From assembly GCF_000189635.1 (NCBI RefSeq), contig NW_002476434.1, positions 744,001 to 808,000 of the forward strand: a DNA stretch of 64,000 nucleotides. The letters are read 5' to 3'. Source of the DNA: Tetrahymena thermophila SB210 (taxonomy: Eukaryota; Ciliophora; Oligohymenophorea; Hymenostomatida; Tetrahymenidae). The position numbers and the translations under genes are program-made. Below the pieces are notes generated by a model. The model was given only the letters and a program-made list of their open reading frames with translations, made no database searches and was not told where the DNA came from. Every line of letters begins with the position of its first letter. The first letter of the stretch is position 1. Positions 61,798-64,000 of the stretch are shown one piece after another.

Positions 61798-62287
61798 AGA
61801 AGTAAAAACGATAAAATTATTTGATATCTAAAGTATTAAATAGCAGTCATAACTTTTATTTTTTTCTGTAAAAGTCTAAGTAGTTAAAAAATAAATATAA
61901 ATTTAAATGATATTTAATCGTTCTATTTGTAAATAAGAATATAGTTACATAAAATAATTACTGATATTATTATATATACATTCAAAATAATATTATGAAA
62001 TAGATAATTTATCATTTCATTTTATTTATATATGATAAGGGGTTTTCAATAAGTATTCAACGATAAATTCTGAATTTTTATTTTATTATTCATTAGAATT
62101 AATACAAATTTACATTTTAAGATTATTTAAATACTAATTAAGTGATATTATTTAATATTGATTAAGTTTTCTAATTGATTGATATATATGAGGGTGTTTT
62201 TTTATAGTTTTATATTTAAAATGTTCTTTAAACAAAAAGTACAGCTAATTTATAAATTCTATCATTATAGACTTTCAATTATTATGA
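61798..62287. other. Convergent intergenic spacer
   Basis: 490 bp of A/T-rich sequence. No gene seen. Confidence 0.6.
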
Positions 62288-62875
62288 TCAATAATCTTCT
62301 TGATAATATTTAGGAGGATTTTTAAATGCTCCATAATATTTTTTTGCAAATTTTCTATAGTCAGTTAGTGCCTTTTTGAGTTTAAAATTTCTTTCCTACA
62401 TTTTAACTTTTTCAAACCTTTATTTGTTTTCATAATACTTTTATACAACCCAATCATCACTTTAATGTATTAGATTGTCTAGAATTAAAATTTTTGTATC
62501 CATATTATTTATAAATTTATTTTAGTTTTAAAGGGATTATTAGGCATCTTGATAGAAATTTTACCAATCTATAGCTGGTAGCCTGATCTGAGGAATTTGT
62601 GGTAAACTCATTTTGGATGCTCCACCTAATGGTGGATTTGGGTTAGTATATCTCTAATTAAATTTAGCAAAAACTTTATCTCTATTATTTTAGTAGTAGG
62701 ATTCTAAATCATTTGTATATTTATTTATAGGAGCTTCAAAAGGTTGTTAATAATATGAATTAAACTAGTTTGGAATCATAGTAAACTAGTTAAAATTTTA
62801 ATCCTACTAATACGGTTATTGTTATTAATCATACTGAGGTTGCTAATAAGCATTAGAGTGAATTGATGGAAACAT
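62288..62875 (-). CDS. Small Q/P-rich protein with basic helical C-terminus
   Basis: Single exon, 195 residues, ATG at 62875 and TGA at 62288. The N-terminus is Q/Y/P/N-rich (AYQQPQYDQQQQPYQQDQNF), followed by SLPQIPQIRLPAIDWQNFYQ. The C-terminal half is helical and basic (YYENKQRFEKVKMQERNFKL, KKALTDYRKFAKKYYGAFKN), ending NPPKYYQEDY. I do not recognise a family. The pattern of a disordered arm plus a basic helix suits an RNA- or cytoskeleton-associated protein, but this is speculative. In-frame TAA/TAG are dense in the N-terminal part and read sensibly as Gln. It is divergently arranged with the SANT gene that starts at 63537. Confidence 0.7.
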
Positions 62876-63536
62876 TTTTTACACTTTTTATTCTATTTAA
62901 TTATTTATCAAAATGCAATAGACTAAATTGATAAATTTTGTATCAAAAATAGAAAAATTAAATCTTTTTCAAGATTAAAATATATTTTCTTGTTATTTAT
63001 TTAATAAAAATTAAAATATTATTTTATTTATTTTTGAAAAATAGAATGTTTTTAAAACTTATTAGAATTAATTATTAATAAAAATTATTTATTTTTAAGT
63101 AAAGTGAAATAAACAATTTATCAGTTTTACATTTTTAGGGTTATTAACAGTTAACACTGAGATAGGTTGTTTTAAAAATTTTAATTATAGTCTTTGAACT
63201 TAGAAATTATTTTTTTTGAAAATCATTTTTTTAAAAATAAAAAATAATTATTTATTAATTAATTATTGAATATAAAAAAGAAGCGCAAATTCAACATTTA
63301 AAATATTCAGCAACTTAAAAAATTATATATTTTTTTAATTTTTAAATATATATGTTTGGATTTGAAGATATCCATTACTAACCTAATCTCAGAAGATATT
63401 AGTCATAGAAAAAACTTATCGAAGTTTTAAAAATAAAGTTATACGTAAATCAATAATTATAAATATTTAAAAATAATCAAATTCATATAATTAAATTCAC
63501 ATATTTTTTAACAATACGATACATTCAATAGCTAAA
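62876..63536. promoter_or_regulatory. Divergent intergenic region (promoter space)
   Basis: 661 bp, A/T-rich. It contains a short plus-strand open frame from 63354 that does not splice in phase with the next gene. No promoter element identified. Confidence 0.4.
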
Positions 63537-64000
63537 ATGTTTTAGTCGTATTTATAGGATATAGAAAAGGAAAATAATAGCAGCATATACAATGCTTAAG
63601 CTTAATAAAATTCTTCAACATAGCAGAGTATATGGGATGATTACATAGACCGCTAATTGGAGCATTTGGTTGTAGAGTATCAGTTTGATTTTGATAAAAT
63701 AGCCCAAAGACTAGCAGGTGTTATAGGCGATAAATAGCAACAGAAGGTTAATTTCGATACATGCAGATAGAGATGGAAATAATTGCATTTGAGGCGTTAT
63801 GAAGATAAAGATAAAGACCGTCTTGATAGAGTATCCAAGAGCGTTATGAAAATGGAGGATCCAAATAATGCACTTAAAGTTTAAGAATTGGTTGAAAAAT
63901 TACCTAAAGCAAGACAAAACAAAGACTTTTTAAAAATATCAGATGAAGAAAAGCTTTAAGCATTTTACCTAAATGATAAAGGAGAAAAAATTCAACCTAC
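63537..64000 (+). CDS. SANT/Myb-like protein (3' partial)
   Basis: Open frame from ATG 63537 to the window end, at least 154 residues. Residues about 33-85 form a Myb/SANT-like helical unit: SIWDDYIDRQLEHLVVEYQF, then DFDKIAQRLAG and FDTCRQRWKQLHLRRY. The spacing of Trp (W.DY...EL..LV..Y..DF.KIA..L......D...CR.RW) fits the three-helix pattern. It continues with charged sequence (EDKDKDRLDRVSKSVMKMED). Proteins with this unit bind DNA or chromatin or, in ciliary proteins, mediate protein contacts. Which applies is not decidable from this part. The ATG is the first in the frame and has an A-rich context. The 3' end lies beyond the window. Confidence 0.7.

Noticed and set aside
63354-63480. Plus-strand open frame starting MFGFEDIHYQPNLRRYQ upstream of the last gene
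   Set aside because: Its only good donor is in the wrong phase for the SANT gene, so it is not accepted as a first exon.
1-64000. Search for tRNA, rRNA, CRISPR arrays and transposase genes
   Set aside because: No T-arm/anticodon arrangement, rRNA core sequence, regular repeat-spacer array or transposase motif could be recognised by eye on either strand.

Overview
The window is AT-rich eukaryotic DNA from a ciliate, most likely a Tetrahymena-like oligohymenophorean macronuclear genome. The main evidence is the genetic code. Every convincing gene uses TAA and TAG inside its reading frame, at positions where glutamine fits, and ends only at TGA. Introns are short, AT-rich GT...AG introns, mostly about 45-110 nt. 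Standard-code ORF calling therefore breaks nearly every gene here. In this code and base composition a TGA is expected only about every 60 codons by chance, so ORF length alone is weak evidence. I relied on splice phase, composition and recognisable motifs.

Layout. 1-9765 (-): one giant TPR/HEAT-repeat gene with a very long Q/N/S-rich acidic tail, running out of the window. 9932-10363 (-): a small Q/N-rich protein. 11069-14153 (-): a tandem pair of secreted or type I membrane paralogues. 14740-15515 (-): a twin-CX3C (small Tim-like) protein. 16028-17068 (+): gamma-glutamyl hydrolase. 17444-19129 (-): PAF-acetylhydrolase-type lipase. 19932-20210 (-): a 92-residue ISG12/IFI6-type membrane protein. 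20211-31877: gene-poor, with a degenerate tandem repeat, one hidden small gene (23101-23712, -) and doubtful open frames. 31878-32507 (+): ML-domain lipid-binding protein. 33940-35915 (-): PARP with WGR, regulatory and catalytic domains. 37669-38352 (-): proteasome beta1 subunit. 39947-40963 (+): SANT protein like TFIIIB Bdp1. 41791-45670 (-): two-pass sensor-like protein with TPR and VWA domains. 46482-48293 (-): zinc finger plus WD40-type protein. 50449-54923 (+): 1323-residue low-complexity protein. 56376-61797 (+): coiled-coil axonemal protein resembling AXDND1, with an EF-hand. 62288-62875 (-): small Q/P-rich protein. 63537 onward (+): SANT/Myb-like protein, cut by the window end.

There is no operon-like organisation. 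Genes are separated by 70-80+% AT spacers and work in unrelated pathways: folate turnover, lipid hydrolysis and binding, DNA damage signalling, protein degradation, Pol III transcription and cilia. No rRNA, tRNA, CRISPR array or transposase was recognised. Exon boundaries were deduced by hand from GT/AG positions and frame. Each multi-exon model listed sums to whole codons, except the second tandem paralogue, which carries one extra base.
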